From Variovorax sp. PAMC28562 (GTDB lineage: Bacteria > Pseudomonadota > Gammaproteobacteria > Burkholderiales > Burkholderiaceae_C), in NCBI RefSeq assembly GCF_014303735.1, contig NZ_CP060296.1:1003501-1067500 (forward strand): 64,000 nucleotides of DNA, written 5' to 3'. The stretch's first letter is position 1, and each line of letters opens with the position of its first letter. The notes under the pieces are model-generated. The model made no database searches and was not told the origin of the DNA. It saw only the letters and a program-made list of their open reading frames with translations. A program made the position numbers and the translations under genes. Below are positions 54,350 through 62,542 of this stretch, piece after piece.

Positions 54350-56408
54350 GAAGTCGCCCTCCTCGTCGCCAGCACTTCAGCGCTCGCGGTGATTCGATCC
54401 ATTCCTTCACAGTGCCCAAACCAGAGATGTCGCCACCTCCCCTAAACAGGTCTGCAAACCGCACAAATCCGTCGTCGTTGACCCAAGTGGCGAAGTCAGG
54501 GTAACCGCGCCGCCAGATGGAGCCGTTGCGGACGCTGGTCGTGTGCCGCGAGCGAAACAGTTCGGGACAGGCGTCTTCGACCTGATCCAGCACCTGATCC
54601 GCCCTACGCTTGCCGGCCACCTCGGCCTCGCTAAGTGCACCCCCGGGTATCAGGCGGCAGGTATAGATATGGACCTGATCGCGCGAACCAGATTTGGGGC
54701 CTGCGCGCTCTAGCACGTCTGAGTTTCCCCTGAAGTGGATGTACTCGCAGTCACCAACGTCGACGCGCAAACCGAGACGCCGCAATGCGTAGTCGAACGT
54801 GGCAGCGGCCGGGGCGATCGGCCGACCGTCTGATTCGATGGCCCGCACGGGGGCGAGCATCCGAAGTTGCGGCGAGTGGGCTTTGATCAGTGCGAGGACG
54901 CGCCGGCCGTCGCGACTATCAGGATCGATGTCGACGCCCATGCCGACGAAGGCCGAGCCCGTCGCCAAATAAGGCAACAGGAAGGACTGCGACTGAGCGT
55001 CCATCGACAGATACAAAAACGGCTCCGTCTGAAGCTTCTTCGAAACTGTAGTCTGGATCCAGACACCATCCCAAGGTTGTGCACTCCATCGGAATTCGGC
55101 AGCTTGGGAGAGCATGACCACTTGCACAGCCAGCAACATCCCCACGACGCCGACCTGGGCGCGAGGCATACCGGCCAGAGCGCGGTACACGCCGGCCACA
55201 AGGACAACCGCAGCAACACATGCCATGGGAAGAAAATACCTGCTGTTGCCGCTGATGAGCAGCCACAGCACCCACGCAACCACAAAGGAAACGGCCAGGC
55301 TGGCCCACGCACGCTGGCTTGCTCTGTTGCCGACAACGGTAGCCGGCCCAGAACGTCTCCATATTGCGGCAACCATCCATAGCGCGGGCAAGCACAGCAA
55401 CGCTGCATAGCGGGCGTCCGCGGCCAAGGTCTCTGTGTGTATCCTGCGCTGCGCGGCCAGGATGTCGAAGGGGCGCATCAGGGCCTCGACCAATGAAGAG
55501 GGAAGGAAGCGCGGGTCGCGCATGACATCCATGGCGCCCAGTAATTTGGCAAGTGGTGACGCTGATGCTGTTGCGCTAGCGACCGCGCCGCCGACTGGTG
55601 CGGCCGGGTTGAACAGACCGTCCAGCATCGGAAACAGCGGGTTGCCGAAAGCTTGCCAAAGCGAATACGCCCACGGGCCACCAACCAGGATAAGCGCGCC
55701 ACCGGCGCACCCTGCAAATAGCAATATGCCCTGCCAGCGCATGCGCCAACTCAGCGCGGAACCCATCACCAGCGGTAGCGCGGGCAGCAAGGCAAAGACG
55801 GCGTTCGACATCTTGAGCGCAGCAGCAGTGCCAAGCAGAACGCCTGCAAGGGCCACCCGGTGAAGCCGCTGAATACCATGGAAGTTGTTGACCAAGGCCA
55901 CATATCCGCCTAAGGCAAACGCGCCGGTCGTGATGTCAGTGAACGATGAGCCCAGGGCCTGCAACAGCACCGGGTTGGCCAAGGCCAGTGCTACTGCGCC
56001 CCAGGTCACCAGCGCCGGACTGCGGCCGTCTGCACATTGGCTGACTGCACGTGCCAATTCCCACGTAAGCCACAACGCAGTGGCATGCATACACGCGAGC
56101 GTTATGCCGATTGCCTGCGCGGGCCAGCCGGCTTGCACCATCAGGGACAGCGGGGCGTGTGCGTAGGGAACGAAATAGGTCTGGGGGCCGGCCGGGAAGT
56201 AATCAATTGCCACGCGGTCGTGAAAAACGCTATACCCGGCGTAGAGGTGGTAGTGCAGCGCGTCCCAAGGAACATCCTTACCGGCAAATAAGGTCCATGC
56301 AATCGCAACAACAGCGCACAACACGTACACGCCAAAGCGTTCAGCCCATATCGAACTTCCCGCAGCGGGTAGCAGGTTGGAAGCGTTGAGAGTACGTTGT
56401 GTCAACAT
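54327..56408 (-). CDS. large multi-pass membrane protein, candidate GT-C glycosyltransferase
   Basis: 693 residues from the ATG at 56408 (MLTQRTLNASNLLPAAGSSI). The longer frame runs back through the terminator and the pilA end. About 11 membrane segments, starting GVYVLCAVVAIAWTLFAGKD, followed by an acidic first periplasmic loop (DVPWDALHYHLYAGYSVF) such as GT-C enzymes use for catalysis. A soluble periplasmic C-terminal part (about 480-693) has several cysteines. I do not recognise a named family. No ribosome binding site is obvious. Its place directly behind pilA, and in front of a polyprenyl-sugar synthase, makes a pilin glycosyltransferase role possible (inference). Confidence 0.75.
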   Translation of the reverse strand: MLTQRTLNASNLLPAAGSSIWAERFGVYVLCAVVAIAWTLFAGKDVPWDALHYHLYAGYSVFHDRVAIDYFPAGPQTYFVPYAHAPLSLMVQAGWPAQAIGITLACMHATALWLTWELARAVSQCADGRSPALVTWGAVALALANPVLLQALGSSFTDITTGAFALGGYVALVNNFHGIQRLHRVALAGVLLGTAAALKMSNAVFALLPALPLVMGSALSWRMRWQGILLFAGCAGGALILVGGPWAYSLWQAFGNPLFPMLDGLFNPAAPVGGAVASATASASPLAKLLGAMDVMRDPRFLPSSLVEALMRPFDILAAQRRIHTETLAADARYAALLCLPALWMVAAIWRRSGPATVVGNRASQRAWASLAVSFVVAWVLWLLISGNSRYFLPMACVAAVVLVAGVYRALAGMPRAQVGVVGMLLAVQVVMLSQAAEFRWSAQPWDGVWIQTTVSKKLQTEPFLYLSMDAQSQSFLLPYLATGSAFVGMGVDIDPDSRDGRRVLALIKAHSPQLRMLAPVRAIESDGRPIAPAAATFDYALRRLGLRVDVGDCEYIHFRGNSDVLERAGPKSGSRDQVHIYTCRLIPGGALSEAEVAGKRRADQVLDQVEDACPELFRSRHTTSVRNGSIWRRGYPDFATWVNDDGFVRFADLFRGGGDISGLGTVKEWIESPRALKCWRRGGRLHVERSDF

Positions 56409-56422
56409 ATTGACCGGCGAAC

Positions 56423-56448
56423 AAAAAACCGCCCGAAGGCGGTTTTTT
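56423..56448 (-). terminator. strong intrinsic terminator after pilA
   Basis: Stem AAAAAACCGCC / GGCGGTTTTTT with a TTCG loop on the minus strand, ending in six T. It lies 16 bases after the pilA stop and 14 bases before the start codon of the GT-C-like gene, so the glycan genes must rely on readthrough or on a promoter within this short stretch. Confidence 0.92.
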
Positions 56449-56463
56449 ACAGAGGTCGTCAGC

Positions 56464-56907
56464 TTAGCTGCGGCATTCCGAAGGCAGGAACTTCCCAGCA
56501 ATACCAGATGCGCAGGTCCACTTCAGTTGACCAGTGTTGGTGCCCACCGTGGCAGGGGTCAACGTGACGGTACCGGTGGCGTTAGGAACAGTGGAGGTAA
56601 TCGTGACAACGCCGGTCGCGTCGGTGATCGCGACACCTGAAACATACTTGGTCGCGCCGGGGAAGCTGTAACCGCTATTAGCCGCGGTGACTGAAGCCAG
56701 CGAGCCTATCGACGAAGTCGTCTCAGCGACAGCAAGTTTCGCGGGTGCACCCATTAACAGGACTTCCGTCATTTTTGACCGGGTTGTGTAATCCTGATAA
56801 GCCGGCAAAGCCACAGCAGCCAAGATACCAATGATGGCCACGACGATCATCAATTCAATAAGGGTGAAGCCTGCTTGTGCGCGGCGAGCAATATTGCGAC
56901 GGTTCAT
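56464..56907 (-). CDS. pilA: major type IV pilin PilA
   Basis: 147 residues. Leader [13 protein letters not shown] (13), then [20 protein letters not shown] with Glu5, the classic type IVa pilin N-terminus. The globular part has the alpha-beta loop ([20 protein letters not shown]) and a C-terminal disulphide loop [18 protein letters not shown]. The last residue is serine after the second cysteine region, which in Pseudomonas group I pilins is the O-glycosylation site. TGGAG lies about 9 bases before the ATG. The gene is alone between a sigma-54-type promoter and a terminator, as expected for a strongly expressed structural pilin. Confidence 0.95.
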   Translation of the reverse strand: MNRRNIARRAQAGFTLIELMIVVAIIGILAAVALPAYQDYTTRSKMTEVLLMGAPAKLAVAETTSSIGSLASVTAANSGYSFPGATKYVSGVAITDATGVVTITSTVPNATGTVTLTPATVGTNTGQLKWTCASGIAGKFLPSECRS

Positions 56908-56967
56908 TTGAGAAACTCCAGGTTGGTTGATAAGGCCCGGGAACCTCCCCGGTGCGCTTATCTATCC

Positions 56968-56983
56968 GCAGCATCTGTGCCAC
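56968..56983 (-). promoter_or_regulatory. sigma-54 (-24/-12) promoter of pilA
   Basis: Minus strand reads GTGGCACAGATGCTGC: TGGCAC, five bases, then CTGC in place of TTGC, with GG and GC at the required distance. It would start transcription about 50 bases before the pilA ATG. PilR-dependent sigma-54 promoters are usual for pilA. Confidence 0.7.
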
Positions 56984-57040
56984 CCTGTCAGGCCCATCCC
57001 ACAGCCAAAATCTGAGTACTTGTTCACGCTCGCGTTACAA

Positions 57041-57093
57041 CGTGTGACAGAACTTGTTGCTTTTGCCTTACGGTCGCATGACAAATTTTGTCA
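57041..57093 (-). promoter_or_regulatory. candidate activator sites upstream of the pilA promoter
   Basis: Two TGTC-containing boxes (CTGTCACACG at 57041-57050 and TTGTCA within the inverted repeat TGACAAA-T-TTTGTCA at 57079-57093) lie roughly 90 and 125 bases before the predicted start. PilR of Pseudomonas binds (C/G)TGTC boxes in this zone. Assignment is inference; no pilSR genes are in the window. Confidence 0.35.
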
Positions 57094-57114
57094 CCGTGAC
57101 CAGATCTGTCGGCC

Positions 57115-57921
57115 TCAAAGCGTCAGAAGCGCCGCCGCCTCCAGCCACCGAATATCCCGCTGCTCCAACCCATGCATTTCCCAGCCCTCGGCAAAGGCGC
57201 CAATCTGGCTCATTATTTCTTCGGTCTCGGCGGGCTTGGTGTGGGTGATGTAGATCGGGTAGCTCTTGCCTCTGGCGATCTGCGCCAGTTCGTCGGCCAG
57301 CGTGGCGGGCGACAAGTGCAGGCTGCGTTGGGCCAATGCCTGCTCGCGGTTGCTGAAGGCGGTTTCGATGACCAGCATGGCGACGTCGAGTTCGTTCACG
57401 CGCTTCCAGAACTGGGCGTTTCGTTCTGTGTCGCCGCTGAATACCCAGTGCTTGCTGCCTTCGACGCAGCGAATGGCGTAGCCGCAGGCCGGTACGGTGT
57501 GCACGGCCGGCAAGACTTCGATGTGTTTAAGTCGCCGCGTGCCCAGCGCCAAGGTCTGGCCGACATTGAGATCGTGAAAGGTGACGAAGGGCGACTCGGT
57601 GCTCGGTATGTTGGCAAAGTCGGGCCAGATCACGTTGTTGAACATGTGGGCGCGCAGGGCCTCGATGGTGGCGCGCAGCGCATGCACGCGCAGGGGCTGG
57701 CTTCTGCGGCTGGCAACGGCATCGATCATCAACGGGAGTGCCGCGACGTGGTCGAGGTGCGAATGGGTCAGCACGACGTCGTCGATGGCTGCCATTTCTT
57801 CGAGGGTGAGATCGCCCACGCCAGTGCCGGCATCGACGAGCAGGTCGTCGTCGATCAAAAACGAGGTCGTGCGGCAGCCTTTAGCGATAGCGCCTGAGCA
57901 GCCCAACACACGCACTTGCAT
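57115..57921 (-). CDS. metallo-beta-lactamase-fold 3',5'-cyclic-nucleotide phosphodiesterase (class II-like)
   Basis: 268 residues. The zinc motif THSHLDH (His53, His55, Asp57, His58) sits in DDVVLTHSHLDHVAALPL, with later ligands in PAVHTVPACGY and WVFSGDTERN, and a last histidine in YITHTKPAE. The length, the early GCSGAIAKGCRTTSFLID and the HxHLDH pattern resemble class II cAMP phosphodiesterases. Cytosolic, hydrolysing cAMP or a related nucleotide. It is the last gene of the operon and follows the adenylate cyclase gene by 27 bases, which supports a cyclic-nucleotide substrate. Confidence 0.85.
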   Translation of the reverse strand: MQVRVLGCSGAIAKGCRTTSFLIDDDLLVDAGTGVGDLTLEEMAAIDDVVLTHSHLDHVAALPLMIDAVASRRSQPLRVHALRATIEALRAHMFNNVIWPDFANIPSTESPFVTFHDLNVGQTLALGTRRLKHIEVLPAVHTVPACGYAIRCVEGSKHWVFSGDTERNAQFWKRVNELDVAMLVIETAFSNREQALAQRSLHLSPATLADELAQIARGKSYPIYITHTKPAETEEIMSQIGAFAEGWEMHGLEQRDIRWLEAAALLTL

Positions 57922-57948
57922 TTTTTGAGGCCCTCTAGGTTTTTGCCG

Positions 57949-60216
57949 TCATTTGGATTCGAACCGGGTTGCGCCGTCCCAGTCGGGATCTTTGGGGCGC
58001 AGCGCCATCGAGGCTAAACGCTCGGCGTACAGCTGGTAAAGAACTTTTTTGACCCCGGGCGCCAGCAGTGGCGTCAAAAGCGAGCGGCCCGCGGCCCAGT
58101 CTTGCGCGCGGTAGGCCGTCAATACCTGCTGCCAGACGTCGAGCCCGGCGCGGCTCGTTTTGGCTGCCGCAGTGGCCCGGCCCAGGGGCTCGAAGATGGC
58201 CACGCTTTGGGCCTTGCCCTTGACGCGCACGCGGTCGAGCTCTTGCCAGACGTAGGCGGGGGCGGCCTGACGCGTCGCATCGCTCACCACCACTTCGGCA
58301 CCGTAGATGCCGCTCAGGCTCTCGAGCCGCGACGCGAGGTTGACGGCATCGCCGACCACCGTGTAGCTGCGGCGCACGGCCGAGCCCATGTCGCCGACGC
58401 TCATCACGCCGGTGTTGATGCCGATGCCCACGCTGATGGCCGGCTGGCCGGTGGCGCGGTGCGCATCGTTGATGGCGTGCACGGCAGCCGCCATTTCGAG
58501 CGCGGCGGCCACGGCCAGGTCGGCATGGTCGGGCGTGTCGACCGGCGCTCCCCAAAAGGCCATGACGCAATCGCCCATGTACTTGTCGACGGTACCGCGG
58601 TGTGCGCTGATGATTTCTGTGAGCCGGCTGAAGACGCCGTTCAGGAATTGCTGCAGCTCGGTCGGGGCCATGCGCTCCGACATTTCAGTGAAGCCGCGCA
58701 TGTCGCAGAACAGCACCGTGAGTTCCTTGCTGACGGCTCGCATGCTGTAGCTGCCGGGCGAGGCCAGCATCTCCTGCACGAGCTGCGGGGGCACGTAGGT
58801 GCCGAATAGTTGCGCCAGGTTGCGCCGCTCCCGTGCTTCGACGAAGTAGCCCCAGCTCAGGTTGAGCACGAAAGCGACCGCGCACATGACCAGCGTTGCC
58901 GCGAGGGGCAGCACGAGCCCGGCATCGACGTAAAGCCAGGTGTTGAGCCCGACCACGACCGCTACCGTGGCGGCGGCGATGAACACCGCCCGCGCGGCCG
59001 AGACGATCGACAACCCCAGCGCGAGGATGAGACCGGTGATTGCGATCAACAGCACGTCGTAGCCGGTGGCGTAGTCCGGCTTTTCCGGCAATCGGCGATC
59101 GAGCAATCCGGAGATGATGTTGGCATGCACTTCCACGCCAGGGAAGGCAGCGCCTACCGGTGTCGAACGGAGATCTTGCAGGCCGGGCGCGGTAGCGCCG
59201 ATCAGCACGATCTTTCCCTTGAGTTCGCCCGTGGCGAGTTTGCCGCTGAGCACGTCGGCTGCCGGTACGTATCTGAACGATCCGCCGTGCGCGCCGCCCG
59301 GTCCGCGGTAGGGCACCTGCAAGCTGCCCCTGGCATCGACCGGGAGGCGCAAGACCGACTTGCCATTCGGCCCTTTCGAAGCATTCGCAAGGACCAGCAC
59401 GCCATCCTTGACCACGAGCGCGGGCATGCCGTTGGCCCGGCGATACACGGCAAGCCCCAGCGATTCGTAGTAACCCGCTCTGGCGGCGGTGCCTTGGTAC
59501 TGCGCAAGAACCGGGGCGGCGCGCACGATGCCGTCTGCATCGGTTTCGATCAGCACGTTGAGAAAGCCGGCGTGAGCCGTCGCGTCTGCGAGCAGCGCGA
59601 TGCTGCCGCCAAAGCCGTTCCAGGATGTCGCGCGCTGCGCGCCGGGGGGGAAGGCATCGAGCGCAAAGACCGGACTGGGCAACCAGCCCATGCCGCGCGG
59701 CTGGGTGGTCTGCGTGAAGTAGTAACCGAGCGCGACGGGCCTGCCTTTGAGCACGTTGGCAAAAATCGCGTCGTGGTCCAGCTCGGGCGCGAGTTGGTCG
59801 ACTTGCTCTTTCAACCCCGGAACGTCGCGCAAGGGACCGGCTGCGATCTGCCGCAGTGCAGCCAGTCCGGAGCTGCCGTCGGGCTCGGCGAACATCACGT
59901 CGAACCCGAGAACAGAAGCTTGCTGACGATCGATCAGTTCTGTCGTCAGCGCGGCGAGCTTGTCGCGGCTCCAGGGCCACTGGCCGTATTCCTGCAGGCT
60001 GGGGTCGTCGATGTCGACGATGACGACGCGCGGGTCGAGCGTGCGCGGCAGCGTCGCGCGGAGCCGAACGTCATAGATCGACAGATCCAGCCGCTCGACA
60101 AAGGAAAACTTGTAGACGCCGGTGGCGTGAATCAGCGCCAACAAAACAGGCAACAGCGTGATGGCAACGCGCGGCCAGTGTTGCCCTACCGCTGCGACCG
60201 CGCTTTTGGCGGTCAC
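57949..60216 (-). CDS. CHASE2-domain class III adenylate cyclase
   Basis: 755 residues. First membrane segment about 15-36 (RVAITLLPVLLALIHATGVY), then an extracytoplasmic CHASE2 sensor domain to about 345 (VVIVDIDDPSLQEYGQWPWS). Three further membrane segments lie about 365-445, then a class III cyclase domain about 495-690. Metal-binding aspartates are in VLFCDMRGFTEMSERM (about 503) and DKYMGDCVMAFWGAPVD (about 546); the transition-state Asn/Arg are in TVVGDAVNLASRLESLSG. A helical C-terminal extension follows. It makes cAMP (or cGMP) in response to an unknown periplasmic signal. Cyclase and phosphodiesterase genes lie together. Confidence 0.93.
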   Translation of the reverse strand: MTAKSAVAAVGQHWPRVAITLLPVLLALIHATGVYKFSFVERLDLSIYDVRLRATLPRTLDPRVVIVDIDDPSLQEYGQWPWSRDKLAALTTELIDRQQASVLGFDVMFAEPDGSSGLAALRQIAAGPLRDVPGLKEQVDQLAPELDHDAIFANVLKGRPVALGYYFTQTTQPRGMGWLPSPVFALDAFPPGAQRATSWNGFGGSIALLADATAHAGFLNVLIETDADGIVRAAPVLAQYQGTAARAGYYESLGLAVYRRANGMPALVVKDGVLVLANASKGPNGKSVLRLPVDARGSLQVPYRGPGGAHGGSFRYVPAADVLSGKLATGELKGKIVLIGATAPGLQDLRSTPVGAAFPGVEVHANIISGLLDRRLPEKPDYATGYDVLLIAITGLILALGLSIVSAARAVFIAAATVAVVVGLNTWLYVDAGLVLPLAATLVMCAVAFVLNLSWGYFVEARERRNLAQLFGTYVPPQLVQEMLASPGSYSMRAVSKELTVLFCDMRGFTEMSERMAPTELQQFLNGVFSRLTEIISAHRGTVDKYMGDCVMAFWGAPVDTPDHADLAVAAALEMAAAVHAINDAHRATGQPAISVGIGINTGVMSVGDMGSAVRRSYTVVGDAVNLASRLESLSGIYGAEVVVSDATRQAAPAYVWQELDRVRVKGKAQSVAIFEPLGRATAAAKTSRAGLDVWQQVLTAYRAQDWAAGRSLLTPLLAPGVKKVLYQLYAERLASMALRPKDPDWDGATRFESK

Positions 60217-60234
60217 CGCGAGGCCTGATGAAAG

Positions 60235-60891
60235 TCAGGCGTTGACGAACTGCATCTTGGTGCCGCCGAGCTCGAGCACGTCGCCGTCTTGCAATGCGAC
60301 GGCTTCGGTGCCGAGGGGTTCGCCATTGAGCGTGGTGCCGCCATCGATCGGAGCCACCACGTAGCCCTGAATGCGGCGCGTGACAGCGGCGACAGCAACG
60401 CCAGGTTTGCCGATGGTGGTGACGACCTTTGCCAGAGAAAGTTCGCGGCCGGCACCGGTGCCAGACAGCACGCGGATGACTGCAGAGCTGACCGCACCAC
60501 CACCGAGTGGCGCTGAAACCGTCGGCGCGGAGCTGAGCGGAATCGGGGCAGACGGGTGAGCAATGGACGCTGGCTTGGTCGGCGCAACGGCTTCAGCGGC
60601 GCCGGCAGCCGACAGGTAGCGGATCTTGTACTTGCCGACTTCGACGACGTCGTTGTGCTCCAGCGCCTGCTTTTTGATGGCACGCGCGTTGACGTAGGTT
60701 CCGTTGGTGCTGTTGAGGTCTTCAAGATAGACATCAGCGCCGATCATGTGGAGCACGGCGTGCTCACCGCTGATCGCCAGATTGTCGATGACGATGTCGT
60801 TGTACGGTCGCCGACCCAGGGTAGTGCGGTCTTTGGCGAGCGTCACTTCCTTGATTACGACACCATCGATCGAAACGATCACTTTCGGCAT
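60235..60891 (-). CDS. protein with two FHA domains, the second degenerate
   Basis: 218 residues. N-terminal FHA domain (about 1-95) has all phosphothreonine-binding positions: TTLGRRPYNDIVIDN, the SGEHA loop and LEDLNSTNGTYVN. A Pro/Ala/Ser linker follows (about 98-135). The C-terminal part (about 138-218) has the FHA framework TTIGKPGVAVAAVTRR, TTLNGEPLG and LQDGDVLELGG but lacks the SxxH site, so it may not bind phosphothreonine. It lies 18 bases before the cyclase gene, and after the PP2C gene. It would read phosphorylation states in this signalling unit. Confidence 0.92.
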   Translation of the reverse strand: MPKVIVSIDGVVIKEVTLAKDRTTLGRRPYNDIVIDNLAISGEHAVLHMIGADVYLEDLNSTNGTYVNARAIKKQALEHNDVVEVGKYKIRYLSAAGAAEAVAPTKPASIAHPSAPIPLSSAPTVSAPLGGGAVSSAVIRVLSGTGAGRELSLAKVVTTIGKPGVAVAAVTRRIQGYVVAPIDGGTTLNGEPLGTEAVALQDGDVLELGGTKMQFVNA

Positions 60892-60933
60892 GGCCGACTC
60901 CTGAATGAAGGACGCTGAACTCTTGGGGAACCG

Positions 60934-61743
60934 TCAATCCGCAGCTTCTGGCGCCGCAGCGCCGTTTGCACGGGCCAGAACAACTGAAATGTTATCCCGT
61001 CCGCCATTGTCGTTTGCAGTTGCAACCAAAAGTGTTGCTTTCTCCGACAGTCCGATATCTCGTGACAGAAGCGTGAAAATCTGCGCGTCGGAAACCATCT
61101 CGCTGAGACCATCGGAACACAGCAGGAACAGGTCGCCGGGAAGGGCGTCGTGCTCGTGCATTTCAAGTTCCACGTGCCGCTCGATGCCGAGCGCGCGGGT
61201 CACCAGATTGCGGTGCGGCGACTGCGCTGCCTGCTCTGGCGTGATGGCTCCGGCGTCGAGTTGTTCCTGCAGCAAAGAGTGGTCGCGTGTGAGCAGATGG
61301 AGTTGCTCTTCGCGGAGCCGATAACAGCGTGAATCGCCGATGTGGCCAACGATGGCGCGGCTGGGTCCGAACACCGCAACGACCAAAGTCGTGCCCATCC
61401 CTTGCAGTTGCACATTAGCAACACCTGCCTCCAGAATGGCCTGGTTTGCCTCGTCGACGCCCGCTTGCATCGCCCGGCGCATAGCGCGCGGATGTGCTGA
61501 GGGGCCGGAATGCGCCAACCAGCGCCCGAAGCTGGCTTGCAGCAGCGCAATCGACATGCCGCTGGCGACTTCGCCGCCGTTGTAGCCGCCCATACCGTCC
61601 GCGAGGATCGTGAGGCCCAGGGCCGCGTCGAATGCGATGGCGTCTTCGTTGTTGGCGCGCACACGACCGGAATCGGTCAGCGAGGCGTAGTCCCAGGTCA
61701 GCGTGCTGGCGGCGGTGGAAGAAGTGGCAGCAATGGTCACCAT
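60934..61743 (-). CDS. PP2C-type serine/threonine protein phosphatase (Stp1-like)
   Basis: 269 residues. PP2C motifs in order: SGRVRANNEDAIAFD, ILADGMGGYNGGEVASGMSI with the metal-binding Asp and Gly-Gly, MGTTLVVAVF, VGHIGDSRCYRLREEQLHLL, TRALGI, LLCSDGLSEMVSD and GGRDNISVVLARA. Cytosolic, removes phosphate from Ser/Thr. First gene of the operon with FHA, cyclase and phosphodiesterase. A partner Ser/Thr kinase is not visible in the window, so it must be elsewhere. Confidence 0.95.
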   Translation of the reverse strand: MVTIAATSSTAASTLTWDYASLTDSGRVRANNEDAIAFDAALGLTILADGMGGYNGGEVASGMSIALLQASFGRWLAHSGPSAHPRAMRRAMQAGVDEANQAILEAGVANVQLQGMGTTLVVAVFGPSRAIVGHIGDSRCYRLREEQLHLLTRDHSLLQEQLDAGAITPEQAAQSPHRNLVTRALGIERHVELEMHEHDALPGDLFLLCSDGLSEMVSDAQIFTLLSRDIGLSEKATLLVATANDNGGRDNISVVLARANGAAAPEAAD

Positions 61744-61765
61744 AAACAGGATTCAGGCTCCGAAA

Positions 61766-62449
61766 TCAGTGGGCGGCGACGTGCGTCCGCTTTTGCAAAA
61801 ATCGTCCGGCAAGGACCACGAAAGCCGCCCCCAAAGCAGCGCCGACGTAGTGCAACCAGGGCGTCGCGGCCAGCGTGTCGCGCAACGTGACGTCACTGAC
61901 GATGGTTTCGCCGCCGACCCAGCCGATGAGGGCGGCGCCGAGCATGACAATGATCGGGAAGCGTTCCATCAGTTTGATCATGAGCGTACTGCCGAATATG
62001 ACGAGAGGAATGCTGATGGCCAGGCCCAAGATCAGCAGCGTGGTGTCGCCTTGTGCAGCGGCGGCCACCGCGATCACATTGTCCAAGCTCATGACCAGAT
62101 CGGCGATGAGGATGGTGCGAACGGCAGCGATCATCGTGCCATATTCCTTACCTTCTCCCTCTTCTTCGTCACCTTCGCTTAACAATTGGACGCCAATGTA
62201 GAGCAGCAGCAGCCCGCCGACGATCTGCAGATACGGCAATGCGAGCAGCTTTGCAGCGACCACGGTGAGTGCGATGCGCAACACGACTGCGGCGCCCGAG
62301 CCGAACAACACGGCCTTCTTTTGCTGCGCCGGCGGCAACGAGCGGGCAGCCATGGCGATGACCACGGCGTTGTCGCCTGACAAGATGATGTTGATCCACA
62401 CGATCTTGAGCAAGCCGATCCAGAAATCAGCGCTTTGAAGCAATTCCAT
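61766..62449 (-). CDS. TerC family membrane protein (second copy)
   Basis: 227 residues, about seven membrane segments. TerC signatures LSGDNAVVIAMAARSLPPAQ near residue 23 and LIADLVMSLDNVIAVAAAAQ near residue 120. Between them is a strongly acidic loop EGDEEEGEGKEYG that the other TerC copy lacks. Likely metal ion transport, without riboswitch: only 93 bases separate it from sucD and these hold the sucD terminator. It ends 22 bases before the PP2C gene on the same strand and might be co-transcribed with it. Confidence 0.92.
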   Translation of the reverse strand: MELLQSADFWIGLLKIVWINIILSGDNAVVIAMAARSLPPAQQKKAVLFGSGAAVVLRIALTVVAAKLLALPYLQIVGGLLLLYIGVQLLSEGDEEEGEGKEYGTMIAAVRTILIADLVMSLDNVIAVAAAAQGDTTLLILGLAISIPLVIFGSTLMIKLMERFPIIVMLGAALIGWVGGETIVSDVTLRDTLAATPWLHYVGAALGAAFVVLAGRFLQKRTHVAAH

Positions 62450-62474
62450 GTGTTGTCTCGTCTTTTATGAATCG

Positions 62475-62508
62475 AAAAAAGCGCTCGCAACCTGAATTGC
62501 GAGCGCTT
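62475..62508 (-). terminator. intrinsic terminator of sucCD
   Basis: Perfect 12-base stem AAGCGCTCGCAA / TTGCGAGCGCTT with loop CCTGAA (plus strand). On the minus strand it is followed by TTTTTT. It lies 34 bases after the sucD stop. Confidence 0.93.
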
Positions 62509-62542
62509 AGTTCGTCGGGTCGCTGCAAAAAGCAGAGGCTTT

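Noticed and set aside
58810..60228. A 472-codon plus-strand frame opposite the adenylate cyclase
   Set aside because: Shadow of the CHASE2 cyclase gene; no start site and no domain.
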